DNA of 64,000 bases. Source: an uncultured Acidimicrobiales bacterium (GTDB taxonomy: Bacteria; Actinomycetota; Acidimicrobiia; Acidimicrobiales; SHLQ01). Positions 54,027 to 64,000 of the stretch are shown piece by piece; the first letter of the stretch is position 1, and each line of letters starts with the position of its first letter. The notes under the pieces are model-generated. The model was not told the origin of the DNA and searched no databases. It was given only the letters and a program-made list of their open reading frames with translations. The position numbers and the translations under genes were made by a program. The DNA lies in assembly GCA_938038785.1 (NCBI GenBank), contig CALHTB010000034.1:1-64000 (forward strand). The letters run 5' to 3'.

Positions 54027-55270
54027 CAGGCGGCCTGCTCAGTCGCCGGACGCTGGGCTTCTGGGTGTGCCGCCGGTGCGACACGTTGCGACGGTTGCAT
54101 CGTTGATCGCCGAGGGCGCCTCTCGAGCGACGACCCTGGGATCGGTGGTGCAGCAGCGGGTGTGGGTGCCTGAGGGGGAGTCGCGGTCGCTGGCTGTTGA
54201 ACTGCTGGGGGTAGCGGTGGAGGGGTGATCGACGCCTTTTGCAGTGGCTGTTGCGTCTGCGTAGGGGCAATGGTTGCCGCGGGCACGAAGCTCGTTGCGG
54301 GCGTAAACGCGGTCGTTGGGTTTTGTACGCGAGCGACTGCAGCCGTGGTCGTGTCTTGGATTGGTGCTGTGGCTAACACAGGTGCCGCAGCGCCTGGCGT
54401 TTGCGTCTGCGGAGGTGTGGTTGTTGATGTCTGAGCAGCAGGCCTTTCGTTGAGCGCTTTGCGGCTCGCTGCAGTTACTCGAGGAGGGGTTGCCATGCTG
54501 CGTTCAAGAATCTCGTCGGACGAGACTCGAACCTGAAGGAGGCCTACCGGCCGACGTTGCCCGACCGAGACGAACGGCCCGATGAATGGTCCGATCTGAT
54601 TCCATGCATCCCATTCGAGTGCGAGGAGCTCGATGATGTGGTCGAGCGTCATCGCCATTGGTTGATGGCCTGCTTCGGCGAGTGTCCCCAACAAGTCATT
54701 GTGGTTTTCGAGTAGTGCCTGAACGTCGGATTCGTAGCAGTGGTTGACGACGATCTGTTCATGAGGTGGGATCAATTGCTTTGTCGTAACGACGAGCCGG
54801 TTGTCGGCAAGGCCAGAAAGGACGATCAGGTCGTCATCGCTACTGGTCAGCACGATCATCTGATTTGAGGCACGGGTGTAGACGTTGGTTATTGCGCCAC
54901 CCCATTCGTCGATCGCGCCGCGAGCCGTGAACTCAATCGCGGTAAGTGCACGATCGGTGTCGCTGCCGACATTGGACTGTCTGGTCGGCCGAATTTCACC
55001 GCTTGGGTGGGGCCACCGAATGAGGTACGGGCTGTTGAGGGGGTTGAGAAAGCAGCTAGCGGCGAGCCGAACCACGGCAAAACCAGCACCGGAGACAATT
55101 GCCGCGATGATGCTGATCAACGGGGTAATCCCGCTGAGGATCGTCGCAATGAGCACGATGAAGCCCGCAACAGCACTTTCCAGAAGAAGCCGTTGGGCGA
55201 CGCTCACCATAACCTCGCGCGAAAACCAGCGCGCCAATTGATCCATACCTCTGTCATCGGTACCGAACAT
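54026..55270 (-). CDS. Membrane-anchored hypothetical with Pro/Thr/Ala-rich C-terminus
   Basis: Two N-terminal TMs (LLLESAVAGFIVLIATILSGITPLISIIAAIVSGAGFAVVRLAA); disordered tail. Confidence 0.75.
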   Translation of the reverse strand: MFGTDDRGMDQLARWFSREVMVSVAQRLLLESAVAGFIVLIATILSGITPLISIIAAIVSGAGFAVVRLAASCFLNPLNSPYLIRWPHPSGEIRPTRQSNVGSDTDRALTAIEFTARGAIDEWGGAITNVYTRASNQMIVLTSSDDDLIVLSGLADNRLVVTTKQLIPPHEQIVVNHCYESDVQALLENHNDLLGTLAEAGHQPMAMTLDHIIELLALEWDAWNQIGPFIGPFVSVGQRRPVGLLQVRVSSDEILERSMATPPRVTAASRKALNERPAAQTSTTTPPQTQTPGAAAPVLATAPIQDTTTAAVARVQNPTTAFTPATSFVPAATIAPTQTQQPLQKASITPPPLPPAVQQPATATPPQAPTPAAAPPIPGSSLERRPRRSTMQPSQRVAPAAHPEAQRPATEQAA

Positions 55271-55326
55271 CGAGTTCTAAGTAGGCCCATGGGCCAAGCG
55301 ACACACCCGGCCGCTACCGTGTCGAA

Positions 55327-56439
55327 GTGGATGATCTGACCTCAGCGCTGGTTCTCGAGCGCCTTTGGCTGACCGATTTTCGGTCGCACGAACAGGTCGA
55401 TCTCCAGTTCGCTCGCGGGGTAACGGCGTTGATCGGTCCCAACGGCTCAGGAAAGACCAACATTGTTGAAGCGATCGCTTGGCTCACGACGATGCGCTCA
55501 TTTCGTGGTGCTCCCACCGAGGCCCTCGTGCGAAGCGGTGCCGACAGGGCGATCGCTCGGGCGCAGCTCCGCTCTGATCAGCGCGAGCTTCTGCTCGAAG
55601 CCGAACTTCCCCGAACGGGTCGCGCCCGGATCCAGATGAATCGCCAACGGGTGCAACGCAACCGCGATCTACTTGGCGTGATGTCGGTGACGGTATTTGC
55701 GCCAGACGACCTGGAGATGGTGAAGGGTTCGCCGGGCGAGCGACGCACTTATCTCGATCATGTGGTGGTTGGGCAACATCCACGAAACGAAGCGATCCGT
55801 GCCCAAGTCGACAAGGTCCTGAAGCAACGAAACGCCTTGCTCAAGGGCGTGCATGGCCGCCTCGACGGCGACGCGGCCTTCACGCTTGACGTTTGGGACA
55901 CCAAGCTGGCCGAGGCTGGAGGTCAGCTCGGTGTGTTGCGTGCTGATGCCGTGGAGCGGCTGTCGCCATTGGTCTCGGCTGCACTGCAGGCCGTCGCCGG
56001 AGGCGATCATGACGTGACGCTCCGGTATGTCGCTCCCTGGCACGAGGTCGGGTTGGCCGAGGCTCTGCTCGCGGCTCGCAAAGACGACGTTCGCCGCGGC
56101 GTAACCACCGTGGGCCCCCATCGCGACGAGATCGAGATCTTGCTCAACGACATGCCGGCTCGAACACATGCCTCTCAGGGCGAGCAGCGCTCGTTGGCGC
56201 TCGCGCTTCGACTTGCTGGCCACGAGCTTGTACGGGCAACCACTGGAGTTGCCCCTCTGCTCGTGCTCGATGACGTGTTTTCCGAGCTCGACGACGGGCG
56301 TTCGGCTGCCCTGGTCGCTGCGCTGCCGTCTGGTCAGACGCTCTTGACCAGCGCGATCGATCTACCACCTGGTGCCGTTGCTGATGCGACCATCCGCTTG
56401 CAGCGAGATCAGCCCATAGCTAGTGCAGTGCCGTCATGA
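55327..56439 (+). CDS. recF: DNA replication and repair protein RecF
   Basis: LWLTDFRSHEQVDLQFARGVTALIGPNGSGKTNIVEAIAWL; ASQGEQRSLALALRLA; VLDDVFSELD; GTG start. Confidence 0.95.
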   Translation: MDDLTSALVLERLWLTDFRSHEQVDLQFARGVTALIGPNGSGKTNIVEAIAWLTTMRSFRGAPTEALVRSGADRAIARAQLRSDQRELLLEAELPRTGRARIQMNRQRVQRNRDLLGVMSVTVFAPDDLEMVKGSPGERRTYLDHVVVGQHPRNEAIRAQVDKVLKQRNALLKGVHGRLDGDAAFTLDVWDTKLAEAGGQLGVLRADAVERLSPLVSAALQAVAGGDHDVTLRYVAPWHEVGLAEALLAARKDDVRRGVTTVGPHRDEIEILLNDMPARTHASQGEQRSLALALRLAGHELVRATTGVAPLLVLDDVFSELDDGRSAALVAALPSGQTLLTSAIDLPPGAVADATIRLQRDQPIASAVPS

Positions 56440-56798
56440 CGCGACCCGACCTTCCCCGCCGGCTCCCGGGCGATGTTCCTCGGTCTCGTAACTACCGTTC
56501 GTTTTGGGATGGCCCGCAACGGCTTGGCGGTGGCGTCGACCGAGTGCTCAAACACCTCAACGCACCAAAGGCCGACGTCGTCGAGTCGGTATTCTCCGAC
56601 TGGGAACGCTTGGTTGGCGAGGTCATTGCCGAACACACCACGCCAACCAAAATTGAGCGAGGCGTGCTGTATCTCGAGGTCGATAATCCGGCGTGGGCAA
56701 GTGAGATGGAATGGATGAGCGAAGAGCTATTGCGCCGCATATCCGCAATGGCGAACACCGTCGAAATCACCGCGATTCGAGTGCAGGTCGCTCGTTAG
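56436..56798 (+). CDS. DUF721 (DciA-like) protein
   Basis: VFSDWERLVGEVIAEHTTPTKIERGVLYLEVDNPAWASEMEWMSEELLRRI; between recF and gyrB. Confidence 0.88.
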   Translation: MTRPDLPRRLPGDVPRSRNYRSFWDGPQRLGGGVDRVLKHLNAPKADVVESVFSDWERLVGEVIAEHTTPTKIERGVLYLEVDNPAWASEMEWMSEELLRRISAMANTVEITAIRVQVAR

Positions 56799-57332
56799 CG
56801 CCCTGTTGATCCGAAAAATAGTACGGCCCACCTAACTGGCGGGATAGTCAGGTGGGTCGCAAGGAACAGTTGCTAACCAGGTCAGCGCTGCTCTTTCATG
56901 ATGTTCGCATATCTGCCCAGAAATGGGTAGCCCCAATAGTGGCGTGCTTGTTCGCCGTAATTCTCGCACTCGGTTTCGACGGTGAATTGCAGCTTGTTTG
57001 GTGCGGGTCTGCAAGCGGTAAATGACGAGTCCTGGGGCCCCGATAACGTCGAGGCTTTGGCCCGCTGAGGATCCGCATCGAGCACCTCAAACCAACTCCC
57101 GGAAAATCCTTGATTTTTCAATGATTTTCGGGACTAGTTTTGGAGCTTTAGCCTCGGTAGAACAAAGCGGGATGTGCCCAGTTCCTGTCACTGTGCGGTG
57201 GTACAATTACATTGTCGTAATTTTGCTTCTCGGCACCACCAAATCGGGCTTCCGTCGCCGTGGTTCTGAGTAGGGGCGACCGGGCATTTCACTCGTCTTT
57301 GTGGTGTGCCTGTAAGGAGTGAAAGGTCAACC

Positions 57333-59288
57333 ATGTCGAACGCCGAATCGGGTGAAGAAGCGAGCTACAGCGCCGAGAACATCACCGTTCTCGAAGGCCT
57401 CGAAGCTGTGCGCAAGCGCCCAGGTATGTACATCGGGTCCACCGGCCCCCAGGGTCTGCACCATCTCGTATACGAGGTCGTCGATAACTCGGTTGACGAG
57501 GCCATGGCCGGGCACTGCTCGGTTATCGACGTCACCGTGCACAAAGACGATTCGGTCGAGGTCAGCGACGACGGTCGCGGCATCCCAACCGGTGAGCATC
57601 CAAAGTACGAAGGCATGTCGGCCGCTGAGGTCGTCATGACCGTGCTGCACGCTGGCGGCAAATTCGGCGGCGGCGGCTACAAAGTGTCCGGCGGCCTTCA
57701 CGGCGTGGGTATCTCGGTCGTCAACGCGTTGAGTAAGAAGGTCGAGGTCGAAATCGACCGCGACGGCGACCGTCACTTCATGGATTTCGAAGGCGGCGGC
57801 AATGTCGTCACCAAGCTCGAAGTTCGTGGCGATGCACCCGACAACCGCACCGGAACCACTGTCCGGTTCTGGCCAGACGACACCATCTTCGAAGAGACCG
57901 AGTTCCGGGCCCAGACCTTGCTCGACCGGTTCCAGATGATGGCGTTCCTCAACCGAGGGCTGCGCATTCGTTTTCGCGACCTGCGCCGCGACGAGCCGCA
58001 CGAAGATGCGAACGAGGATGGCTGGATCGAGTTCCACTACGAGGGCGGCATCATCGACTTTGTTCACCACGTGAACCAATCGAAGGAGGCGCTGTTCGCC
58101 AAGGTGGGCTACTACGAGGTCCAAGAAGAAGAGCAAGAGGTCGAGATTGCGTTCCAGTGGAACACCGGTTTCAACGCCGACGGCCTCCACAGCTTCGCCA
58201 ACGGCATTACTACCGGAGGCGGCGGTATGCACGAGACGGGCTTCCGCTCGGCGCTCACCCGCACGCTCAACGCCTATGGCCACGACAAGAACTACCTGAA
58301 AGAGTCCGAGTCGCTCTCGGGCGACGATGTGCGTGAGGGCCTTACCGCCATCATCTCGGTTCGCCTGCAAGACCCACAGTTCGAAGGCCAAACCAAGGAC
58401 AAGTTGGGCAATGTGTCGGTTCGCTCGATGGTCGAGAAGGCCACCAACGAGAAGTTGGCCGAATGGCTCGAAGAGAACCCGAAAGAAGGCCGGGTCATCA
58501 TCGATAAGTCCATCGCGGCTCAGCGAGCTCGTGAGGCCGCCCGTGCAGCCCGTGACACCATTCGTAATAAGACCGCCCTCGATGGCGCAGGCATGCCCGA
58601 GAAGCTCAAGGACTGCTCGTCGAAGGACCCTCGTGAACGCGAGCTGTTTATCGTCGAGGGTGACTCGGCTGGCGGCTCAGCCATTCAGGCGCGTGATCCA
58701 AGGACCATGGCGATCCTGCCCATCCGCGGCAAGATCCTCAACGTCGAGCGTGCTCGCCTCGACAAGATGCTCAAGAACAACGAGGTCCAAACGCTCACGC
58801 AGGCCATTGGCGCTGGCATCGGCGAAGAGTTCGACATCGAGAAGATCCGCTACCACAAGATCATCCTCCTGGCCGACGCTGATGTCGACGGAAGCCACAT
58901 CCGCACGTTGCTGCTCACGTTCTTCTTCCGGCAGATGCGTCAGCTCGTCGAGAACAACCACATCTACATCGCGCAGCCTCCGCTGTATTCGACCACGCAG
59001 GGCAAGAGCAAGCTCTACCTGAAGGACGACCGCGAGAAGGATGCCTTCCTCGAAGAGCACCCGAATCACAAGAAGGACTTCCAGCGTCTGAAAGGCCTGG
59101 GCGAGATGCAGTGGCAAGAGCTCGCCGAAACCACCATGAACGTCGGCGATCGAACCCTCCTTCAGGTGTCGGTCGACCAGGCAGCCATGGCTGACGAAGT
59201 TTTCAGCACACTCATGGGCGAGGACGTATCTCGCCGCAAGCACTTCATTCAGACGAACGCCAAAGACGTTCGCTTCTTGGACATTTAG
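57333..59288 (+). CDS. gyrB: DNA gyrase subunit B
   Basis: ITVLEGLEAVRKRPGMYIGSTGPQGLHHLVYEVVDNSVDEAMAG; EGDSAGGSA; PIRGKILNVERA. Confidence 0.98.
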   Translation: MSNAESGEEASYSAENITVLEGLEAVRKRPGMYIGSTGPQGLHHLVYEVVDNSVDEAMAGHCSVIDVTVHKDDSVEVSDDGRGIPTGEHPKYEGMSAAEVVMTVLHAGGKFGGGGYKVSGGLHGVGISVVNALSKKVEVEIDRDGDRHFMDFEGGGNVVTKLEVRGDAPDNRTGTTVRFWPDDTIFEETEFRAQTLLDRFQMMAFLNRGLRIRFRDLRRDEPHEDANEDGWIEFHYEGGIIDFVHHVNQSKEALFAKVGYYEVQEEEQEVEIAFQWNTGFNADGLHSFANGITTGGGGMHETGFRSALTRTLNAYGHDKNYLKESESLSGDDVREGLTAIISVRLQDPQFEGQTKDKLGNVSVRSMVEKATNEKLAEWLEENPKEGRVIIDKSIAAQRAREAARAARDTIRNKTALDGAGMPEKLKDCSSKDPRERELFIVEGDSAGGSAIQARDPRTMAILPIRGKILNVERARLDKMLKNNEVQTLTQAIGAGIGEEFDIEKIRYHKIILLADADVDGSHIRTLLLTFFFRQMRQLVENNHIYIAQPPLYSTTQGKSKLYLKDDREKDAFLEEHPNHKKDFQRLKGLGEMQWQELAETTMNVGDRTLLQVSVDQAAMADEVFSTLMGEDVSRRKHFIQTNAKDVRFLDI

Positions 59289-59297
59289 GAGAAGCCA

Positions 59298-61835
59298 GTG
59301 TCAGACATCACCGACGCAACAGACGGCCCAGAGTTCGCAATCGAGCCCATCGACATCCAGGAGGAAATGGAGCGGTCCTTCCTCGACTATGCGATGTCGG
59401 TCATCGTCTCTCGTGCGCTTCCCGACGTGCGCGATGGGCTCAAGCCAGTGCATCGCCGCATCTTGTGGGCCATGAACGAGCTCAACGCTAACCCCGACCG
59501 CCCAACCATGAAGTCGGCTCGCGTCACCGGCGAGGTCATGGGCAAGTACCACCCTCATGGCGACTCGGCCATCTATGACTCGCTTGTACGCATGGCCCAA
59601 GACTTCTCCTTGCGGCACCGTCTCATCGAGCCGCAGGGCAACTTTGGTTACACGCCAGATGACTCCCCGGCTGCAGCGCGATACACCGAGTGTCGCCTCG
59701 ATCCGCTGGCGCTTCGGTTGCTCGCCGACATTGGCGAGAACACCGTCGACTTCCTCGATAACTATTCGGGCGAGTTCTCCGAGCCCGAGGTCCTTCCTGC
59801 GCGGTTCCCGAACTTGTTGGTCAACGGCGGGCAGGGCATTGCCGTGGGCATGGCGACCAGCATTCCGCCCCACAACTTGGGCGAGGTCATCGACGCCACT
59901 ATTCACCTGATCGATAACCCCGATGCCGAGCCGTCGGACTTGATGCAGTTCATCAAGGGCCCCGACTTCCCAACCGGAGGCCTCATCATGGGGCGCTCGG
60001 GCATCGTCGATGCTTACAAGACCGGCAAGGGCAGCATCAAGATGCGGGCCAAAGCCGAGATCGTCGAAGGCAAGACCAACGACAAGATCGTCGTTACCGA
60101 GTTGCCGTATCAGGTCAGCCCAAACGCGGTGTTCTCCAAGATCAAAGAGCTGCTGGCCTCCAAGGAGATCGACGGCATCTCCGACATCAACGACTTCTCG
60201 TCTCAGGGCGAAACCAATATCGAGATCAAGCTCAAGCGCGATGCGCCAGCACTCGTTGTGCTCAACAACCTGTTCAAGCGCACGCCGTTGCAAACATCGT
60301 TCTCGATGAACGCCGTAGCGCTGGTCGACGGGGTGCCACGCACGCTCAACCTGCGTGAGTTGCTTGTTCCGTACATCAAGCATCAGGTCGAGGTCATCAC
60401 CCGTCGAAGCCAGTTCCGGCTCGATAAGGCAAACGCACGGGCACACATCGTCGAGGGTCTTATCAAGGCCCTCGATCTCATCGACGAAATCATCGCCACC
60501 ATTCGTGCCTCCGACGATCGTGAGGCTGCTGTCACCGGCCTCATGGGCAAGCCGTTCGAGTTCTCTGAAGTTCAGGCCAAGCACATCCTCGACATGCAGC
60601 TTGGACGTCTTACTCGCCTCGGCCGTTCGAACCTCGAAGAAGAAATGGCCGAGCTGCGCGAGACCATCAAAGAGCTCGAACTCATCCTCAACGACGAAGG
60701 TCGCCTCTTCGAGGTAATGAAGGAACAGCTCACCGAGGTCAAGGACGAGGTCGCCGACGAGCGCCGCTCCGAGCTCATGCACGACCCAGGCGAGATCGAC
60801 ATCGAGGATCTCATTGACGATGAAGACCTGGTCTTCACGATGTCGGCCGAGGGTTACGTCAAGACCATGTCGATCGACGAGTTCCGAACCCAGAGCCGCG
60901 GTGGGCGCGGCGTTGCCGGTGCGTCGAATCTCAAAGACGACGATTACGTCTTCAAGATGCTCCACACGACCGCGCATGCGTACCTGCTGTTCTTCAGCAA
61001 CCGCGGCAAGGTGTACCGCCTCAAGGCCCACCAGATCCCCATGGTCAGCCGAACCGCGCGAGGTACGGCGTTGGTCAACCTGTTGCAGTTGCAGCCTGAA
61101 GAGAAGATCCAGGCGATCATCGACACGCGTGACTACGAGACGAACCGCTACCTGTTCTTCGCTACCCGCCTCGGCCGAGTCAAGAAGACGCAGTTCACCG
61201 CGTACGACTCGAACCTGAAGGCCGGGCTTATCGCCATCAAGTTGAACGACGACGACGAACTCATGGACGTCATCCCGCTCAACGAAGGCCAGGACGTGTT
61301 CCTCGTTTCACAGAACGGCCAGACGATCCGCTTCGACGAAGAAGCAGTTCGGGCAATGGGCCGAACCGCAGCTGGCGTTCGTGGCATGAAGTTCCGCGAA
61401 GGCGACGAGCTAGTGGCATGTGCACGCGAGCAAGCAGACACCCGCCTGCTAATCGTCACCTCCGAGGGCTACGGCAAGCAGAGCGAGCTCGACGAGTACC
61501 CGCAAAAGGGACGTGGAGGTTTGGGCGTTCGAGGCATCAAGGTGAACGAGCAAAAGGGCAAGGTCGTTGCTGCGTTCATGGTTGCCGAGGGCGAAGAGAT
61601 CATCTTGATCGGCGACGGCGGCACGCTAATCCGAACTGCTGTCGACGACATCTCAATCCAGGGTCGCAGCGCCACCGGCGTTCGAGTCATGAATGTCAAC
61701 GATGGTCACCACGTGGCTGCGGTTGCTCGAGTCTTGGCTAGCGACGACGAGCTCGACGAAGACGGCGAGCCAATTGAAGCATCCGCAGACGAAGAAGGCA
61801 CTCCCAACGCCAGCACAGCAGACGAAGAGGAGTAG
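59298..61835 (+). CDS. gyrA: DNA gyrase subunit A
   Basis: [65 protein letters not shown] start. Confidence 0.98.
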   Translation: MSDITDATDGPEFAIEPIDIQEEMERSFLDYAMSVIVSRALPDVRDGLKPVHRRILWAMNELNANPDRPTMKSARVTGEVMGKYHPHGDSAIYDSLVRMAQDFSLRHRLIEPQGNFGYTPDDSPAAARYTECRLDPLALRLLADIGENTVDFLDNYSGEFSEPEVLPARFPNLLVNGGQGIAVGMATSIPPHNLGEVIDATIHLIDNPDAEPSDLMQFIKGPDFPTGGLIMGRSGIVDAYKTGKGSIKMRAKAEIVEGKTNDKIVVTELPYQVSPNAVFSKIKELLASKEIDGISDINDFSSQGETNIEIKLKRDAPALVVLNNLFKRTPLQTSFSMNAVALVDGVPRTLNLRELLVPYIKHQVEVITRRSQFRLDKANARAHIVEGLIKALDLIDEIIATIRASDDREAAVTGLMGKPFEFSEVQAKHILDMQLGRLTRLGRSNLEEEMAELRETIKELELILNDEGRLFEVMKEQLTEVKDEVADERRSELMHDPGEIDIEDLIDDEDLVFTMSAEGYVKTMSIDEFRTQSRGGRGVAGASNLKDDDYVFKMLHTTAHAYLLFFSNRGKVYRLKAHQIPMVSRTARGTALVNLLQLQPEEKIQAIIDTRDYETNRYLFFATRLGRVKKTQFTAYDSNLKAGLIAIKLNDDDELMDVIPLNEGQDVFLVSQNGQTIRFDEEAVRAMGRTAAGVRGMKFREGDELVACAREQADTRLLIVTSEGYGKQSELDEYPQKGRGGLGVRGIKVNEQKGKVVAAFMVAEGEEIILIGDGGTLIRTAVDDISIQGRSATGVRVMNVNDGHHVAAVARVLASDDELDEDGEPIEASADEEGTPNASTADEEE

Positions 61836-61998
61836 CTAGCTCTTCGTCAATTTATCGAGGCGTTTCAACCCTCTCGCAGGCGCAGAATCAAACGCCCGCT
61901 GCCGCGATGCTCGGGAAACCTCCATATCATCAATCGAGCGGTCCGCTTTCGGACCGAATGTTCTTCCCCCGAATCGAACAACGGTATGGAGAACACGC

Positions 61999-62292
61999 AT
62001 GTCTGGACTCACTCTTTGGGTCTGCGCTCTTGGTCTTGTTGCGGCCCTGGCGCTTGGAATCACCGAGGTTGGGGCAGCGGCCATCGCAGATGCTCAGGCC
62101 ACCACAGCTGCTGATGCTGCAGCGTTAGCTGGAGCGGCCGCTGGAGCCGACGCAGCCCACAAAGCAGCCGTTCGCAACGGCGCTGAACTGCGGTCCATCG
62201 ACGTTCGAGGCGACGTAACCACCGTTGTCGTCGCCGTTGGCGAGGCCAGCGCCACTGCCCATGCCCGACGAATTGTGGTACCTGTCTCATAG
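61999..62292 (+). CDS. TadE/TadG-like small membrane protein
   Basis: N-terminal TM then DAQATTAADAAALAGAAAG. Confidence 0.6.
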   Translation: MSGLTLWVCALGLVAALALGITEVGAAAIADAQATTAADAAALAGAAAGADAAHKAAVRNGAELRSIDVRGDVTTVVVAVGEASATAHARRIVVPVS

Positions 62293-62334
62293 GCGTTCGG
62301 TGTAAGGGCGCCAAATGCAATAGACTCTCAACTC

Positions 62335-62922
62335 GTGACAGCCATCGATGATTCAGAAGAGACTGTCCTCTCGGAACTAACCGAAGAGGATGAGTTAGCC
62401 GAACAGGCTGAGACCCTCTTCACCGGCGGACCCCTTGCGGAAACTTCCGAGAGCACAAGCCTGGCGGCGCCTGCTGCAGCTCTCCCCGAAGCTAGCTCCC
62501 CAATGTTGGTCGAGCGCCTTCAAGAACGACGCCTCCGCGCCCGAAAGGTCCGCCGACTCGTCCGCCATATCGAGCCATGGTCAGTCCTCAAAGTTGGGCT
62601 GCTCTTCAACTTCTGCATGTGGATCGTCGCCATGGTTGCAAGCGTCCTGCTGTGGAACGCCGCCGAAACAGCCGGCACCATCAACGACGTCGAGCAGTTC
62701 GCCACCGAAATCTTCGCCCTCGAGGAGTTCGCCTTCGAAGGCGAGCAGATCTTCCGAGCAGTTGCGCTCGGCGGCCTCGTCGTCGCCGTAGCAGCCACAG
62801 GCTTTATGGTCTTGATCGCCATTCTCCTCAACCTCATCTCCGATCTCACCGGCGGCATTCGAGTAACCGTCGTCGAAGAAGAGACAGCTCGTCCTATTTC
62901 GACGTTGCCGCGTCGAGGCTAA
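62335..62922 (+). CDS. DUF3566 membrane protein
   Basis: VRRLVRHIEPWSVLKVGLLFNFCMWIVAMVASVLLWNAAETAGTINDVEQF; downstream of gyrA; GTG start. Confidence 0.9.
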   Translation: MTAIDDSEETVLSELTEEDELAEQAETLFTGGPLAETSESTSLAAPAAALPEASSPMLVERLQERRLRARKVRRLVRHIEPWSVLKVGLLFNFCMWIVAMVASVLLWNAAETAGTINDVEQFATEIFALEEFAFEGEQIFRAVALGGLVVAVAATGFMVLIAILLNLISDLTGGIRVTVVEEETARPISTLPRRG

Positions 62923-62961
62923 GTCGATACGGTTTTCTGGCCTCCTGAGGTGAAAATCCTT

Positions 62962-63035
<74 letters not shown>

Positions 63036-63039
63036 CGTA

Positions 63040-63066
63040 TTGAAAAAGCCCGGAGGGCTTTTTCAA
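63040..63066 (+). terminator. Hairpin terminator after tRNA-Ile
   Basis: TTGAAAAAGCCC-GGA-GGGCTTTTTCAA. Confidence 0.85.
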
Positions 63067-63132
63067 ACCCACCTTTTCCCATCGCTTCGCTCGGGAAAAC
63101 GCTCTGGCGATACGGCCAGAACTCTGCGGTGA

Positions 63133-63195
63133 GGTACCTGGTACCTTTTTGCAAAAAGGTACCACGTTCGTTTTTGGTGTTTGGTACGTGGTACC
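63133..63195. repeat. REP-like GGTACCTGGTACC palindromic cluster, copy 2
   Basis: GGTACCTGGTACCTTTTTGCAAAAAGGTACCACGTT plus GGTACGTGGTACC. Confidence 0.8.
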
Positions 63196-63231
63196 TCGGT
63201 GGATGTGGTGGCTTGGTGCTACACATGCGCT

Positions 63232-63957
63232 ATGGCTGAGGTTGATCATCAATCTGCTCTTGAACATGCGGTGGACCGCTTCTCCTCGCTTATTCGCGAC
63301 TGCGACCTTTCCCAGCCCGTTGGGCATCTTGGGCGGTGGAAGGTACGAGACCTTGTGGCTCATCTCGGTGGTGTTCATCGCTGGGCAAACCAAATCGTTG
63401 CCAATCGCTCGATGGATGGGGTGAGCTCGGCAAAGTCGAAGCTCAATGGAAGTGCGCTCTGCGACTGGTTCGACGAGGGTGCTGCTCAACTGGTCGAGCA
63501 CTTGAAGAACGACGATATGGATGATGCATGCCCCAACTTCAACCCTGGTTCTGAGAAGACGGTTGCCTGGTGGGTACGACGCCAGGCCCACGAAACAACC
63601 GTCCATCGGTGGGATCTTGAGCGCGCGCTCGGATGCATCACCTCAATCAAGAACGGTATTGCTGCTGACGGGGTGGACGAGTTTCTCGACGTGTTCGTTC
63701 GGACCAGAGGCAAGCAGACCCTCAATTCCACACTGGTCCTGCACACAACCCAACCGAAACGCAGTTGGACTTTGTCACCTGCGACCAAACCTGGACGTAT
63801 CGATGTCTCCGCCGGTACGACCAGCGACAGTCAGGCAAGTGTCTCAGGGCCGTCCGAGGGGTTGCTCCTCGCGCTATGGGGTCGGTTATCCGCTGCCGAA
63901 GCCAAGCTCTCACTGTCGGGTGAAGAAACAGCCGCAGCAAGCCTCCTCACTCTCTAG
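63232..63957 (+). CDS. Maleylpyruvate isomerase/mycothiol-dependent (DinB-like) family protein
   Basis: VRDLVAHLGGVHRWANQIV; WWVRRQAHETTVHRWDLERALG. Confidence 0.88.
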   Translation: MAEVDHQSALEHAVDRFSSLIRDCDLSQPVGHLGRWKVRDLVAHLGGVHRWANQIVANRSMDGVSSAKSKLNGSALCDWFDEGAAQLVEHLKNDDMDDACPNFNPGSEKTVAWWVRRQAHETTVHRWDLERALGCITSIKNGIAADGVDEFLDVFVRTRGKQTLNSTLVLHTTQPKRSWTLSPATKPGRIDVSAGTTSDSQASVSGPSEGLLLALWGRLSAAEAKLSLSGEETAAASLLTL

Positions 63958-63967
63958 CGCGTCGTGA

Positions 63968-63980
63968 GGTACCTGGTACC
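63968..63980. repeat. REP-like GGTACCTGGTACC, copy 3 (cut by window end)
   Basis: GGTACCTGGTACC just after stop of previous CDS. Confidence 0.6.
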
Positions 63981-64000
63981 TAAGCGCCGGGGTTGAGTGA

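Noticed and set aside
57327-58391. 354-aa minus-strand ORF
   Set aside because: Antisense to gyrB in high-GC DNA; composition is the mirror of gyrB codons and no family motif is seen.
59301-61031. 576-aa minus-strand ORF
   Set aside because: Antisense to gyrA; spurious long ORF from codon bias.

Overview
High-GC actinobacterial chromosomal segment, Acidimicrobiia-like by inference (rpsF-ssb-rpsR-rplI-dnaB cluster, recF-DUF721-gyrB-gyrA-TadE-like-DUF3566-tRNA-Ile cluster, F420/mycothiol-type families). From left to right it holds: an apparently complete protocatechuate 4,5-cleavage (lig-type) cluster with pobA; the S6/SSB/S18/L9/DnaB replication-translation cluster; a DUF433/DUF5615-type toxin-antitoxin-like pair; a glutamine-amidotransferase gene interrupted by an in-frame TGA exactly at the catalytic Cys position with a SECIS-like hairpin just downstream (probable selenoprotein); a riboflavin operon with an FMN riboswitch; alkylation-repair genes; an ABC exporter; a divergent PLP-enzyme/HisD-like operon next to a DddP-like M24 protein; a RecQ-like helicase; a very large membrane GGDEF-EAL protein fused to a CelD/BcsL-like acetyltransferase domain; and the gyrase region. 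Intergenic DNA carries several distinct families of short dispersed palindromic repeats. One ~75-nt element family occurs three times, two of them directly upstream of start codons, with covarying stem positions. Everything was read by eye; no database search was run.
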